64,000 bases of DNA from JARFVT01 sp036677425. GTDB lineage: Bacteria > Pseudomonadota > Alphaproteobacteria > UBA8366 > Aestuariispiraceae. This document shows, piece by piece, positions 63,599 to 64,000 of this stretch (positions within the stretch are counted from its first letter, which is position 1; every line of letters begins with the position of its first letter). Made by a program: the position numbers and the translations under genes. Below the pieces are notes generated by a model. That model did not search any database, was not told where the DNA came from, and saw nothing but the letters and a program-made list of their open reading frames with translations. The stretch is from contig JARFVT010000012.1 in assembly GCA_036677425.1 (NCBI GenBank), positions 186,001-250,000 of the forward strand, written 5' to 3'.

Positions 63599-64000
63599 AT
63601 GAGTTTTAATAAAGAAGATTTCATAAAAGCAACCAATGATTCACGTGAAACATTGGAAAAACTCTGTGTCTATGAAAATACTTTACGCAAATGGCAAAAT
63701 AAAATTAATTTAATCAGCTCGAAAACTTTAAATGATATTTGGTTTCGTCATTTTTATGATTCTGCACAGATATTTTCATATTTACCAAAAGATACTAAAA
63801 GTTTAATTGATATGGGTAGTGGAGCTTGCTTCCCTGCCCTTGTTTTGGCTATAATGGGTGTAAAAGGGGTGCATTTATTCGAATCAGATAGTCGTAAATG
63901 TGCTTTTTTACGACAAACAGCCATATCTTGTGATGTTAAAATAACAATTCACAATAAACGTATAGAATTAATAGAACCTTTTTCTGTTGATGTTATTACT
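63599..64000 (+). CDS. rsmG: 16S rRNA (guanine-527-N7)-methyltransferase RsmG, 3' end outside window
   Basis: SAM-dependent methyltransferase; 134 codons are visible of about 210. ATG at 63599 follows AGGA, 7 bp after the mnmG stop. Visible motifs: YENTLRKWQNKINLIS, IWFRHFYDSAQIF, and the SAM-binding region DMGSGACFPALVLAI, where the usual Gly-Phe-Pro-Gly reads Cys-Phe-Pro-Ala. VHLFESDSRKCAFLR follows, with the acidic ribose-binding residue. A near-perfect parS is embedded in codons 13-18. Confidence 0.92.
   Translation, partial: MSFNKEDFIKATNDSRETLEKLCVYENTLRKWQNKINLISSKTLNDIWFRHFYDSAQIFSYLPKDTKSLIDMGSGACFPALVLAIMGVKGVHLFESDSRKCAFLRQTAISCDVKITIHNKRIELIEPFSVDVIT
63637..63652. promoter_or_regulatory. 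Second parS-like site inside rsmG
   Basis: TGATTCACGTGAAACA differs from the perfect parS at one of 16 bases. It lies within the start of the rsmG coding region, 2.0 kb from the first site. ParB usually tolerates one mismatch. Confidence 0.75.

Noticed and set aside
1..64000. tRNA, rRNA, CRISPR arrays, insertion sequences or prophage genes
   Set aside because: None recognised in the intergenic gaps or ORFs; the only repeats are REP-like units and short direct repeats.

Overview
The window comes from an AT-rich bacterial chromosome (roughly one-third G+C, judged by eye). The gene content and order point to an alphaproteobacterium, perhaps near Rhodospirillales. The evidence is MipZ, a Tim44-like protein, a membrane J-domain protein, the hslVU-hisBHAF-hisE-hinT block, hrcA-grpE beside rph-rdgB-hemW, and above all ppsR (RP001/DUF299) facing away from hemE across an AT-rich gap. 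That last arrangement is the chromosomal origin of Caulobacter and Rickettsia. A perfect parS site lies 3.4 kb right of this gap, inside the usual hemE-hemH-mnmE-mnmG-rsmG run. Genes on either side of the gap point away from it.

Layout, left to right. 1-9.9 kb: the end of an RND exporter, a secreted cyclophilin, a PolB-like exonuclease, a HemL-like aminotransferase / ProC-like reductase pair with a divergent XRE-cupin regulator, asd and a HAD phosphatase. 9.9-13.4 kb: a REP-like repeat island and a choline/betaine ABC transporter whose binding-protein gene carries an in-frame TGA. 13.4-18.5 kb: sugar-nucleotide genes (pmm, ugd, galU), a J-domain protein and mipZ. 18.6-31 kb: DUF3750, a DjlA-like protein, uup, an AmpD/AmiD-type amidase, cspA, two small proteins, folD, yggT, a DEAD-box helicase, an ImmA-type peptidase and comM. 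31-40.5 kb: gshB, a BON lipoprotein, yraN, rsmI, an LpoA-like lipoprotein, hemW, rdgB, rph, hrcA and grpE. 40.5-47.5 kb: hinT, hisEFAHB, hslVU, a 2-hydroxyacid dehydrogenase and an XRE regulator. 47.5-57.8 kb: smr, lutCBA, mltA, a Tim44-like gene, fxsA, secB, dnaQ, coaE, aroE, maf and ppsR. 57.8-58.2 kb: the probable oriC. 58.2-64 kb: hemE, hemH, mnmE, parS, mnmG and the start of rsmG.

The most striking find lies upstream of asd on the minus strand. A 52-codon leader ORF with a good ribosome site has a C-terminal half made almost only of Met, Ile, Lys and Thr codons, 22 of 25. It is followed by a 10-bp hairpin with a U-run, and then by asd. Met, Ile, Lys and Thr are the four end products that draw on aspartate semialdehyde, the product of Asd. 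This looks like a transcription attenuator that senses the whole aspartate family at once.

A second theme is gene decay. I see three ghosts of larger genes (a TPR protein, a sensor kinase, and possibly an isoaspartyl methyltransferase), two single-codon nonsense changes (the choX-like gene and uup), and two one-base shifts inside poly(A) tracts (lutA, A8; the ImmA gene, A7). This suggests a lineage losing genes, or one where poly(A) slippage matters. Raw-read errors cannot be excluded from the sequence alone. I saw no tRNA, rRNA, CRISPR array, insertion sequence or prophage.
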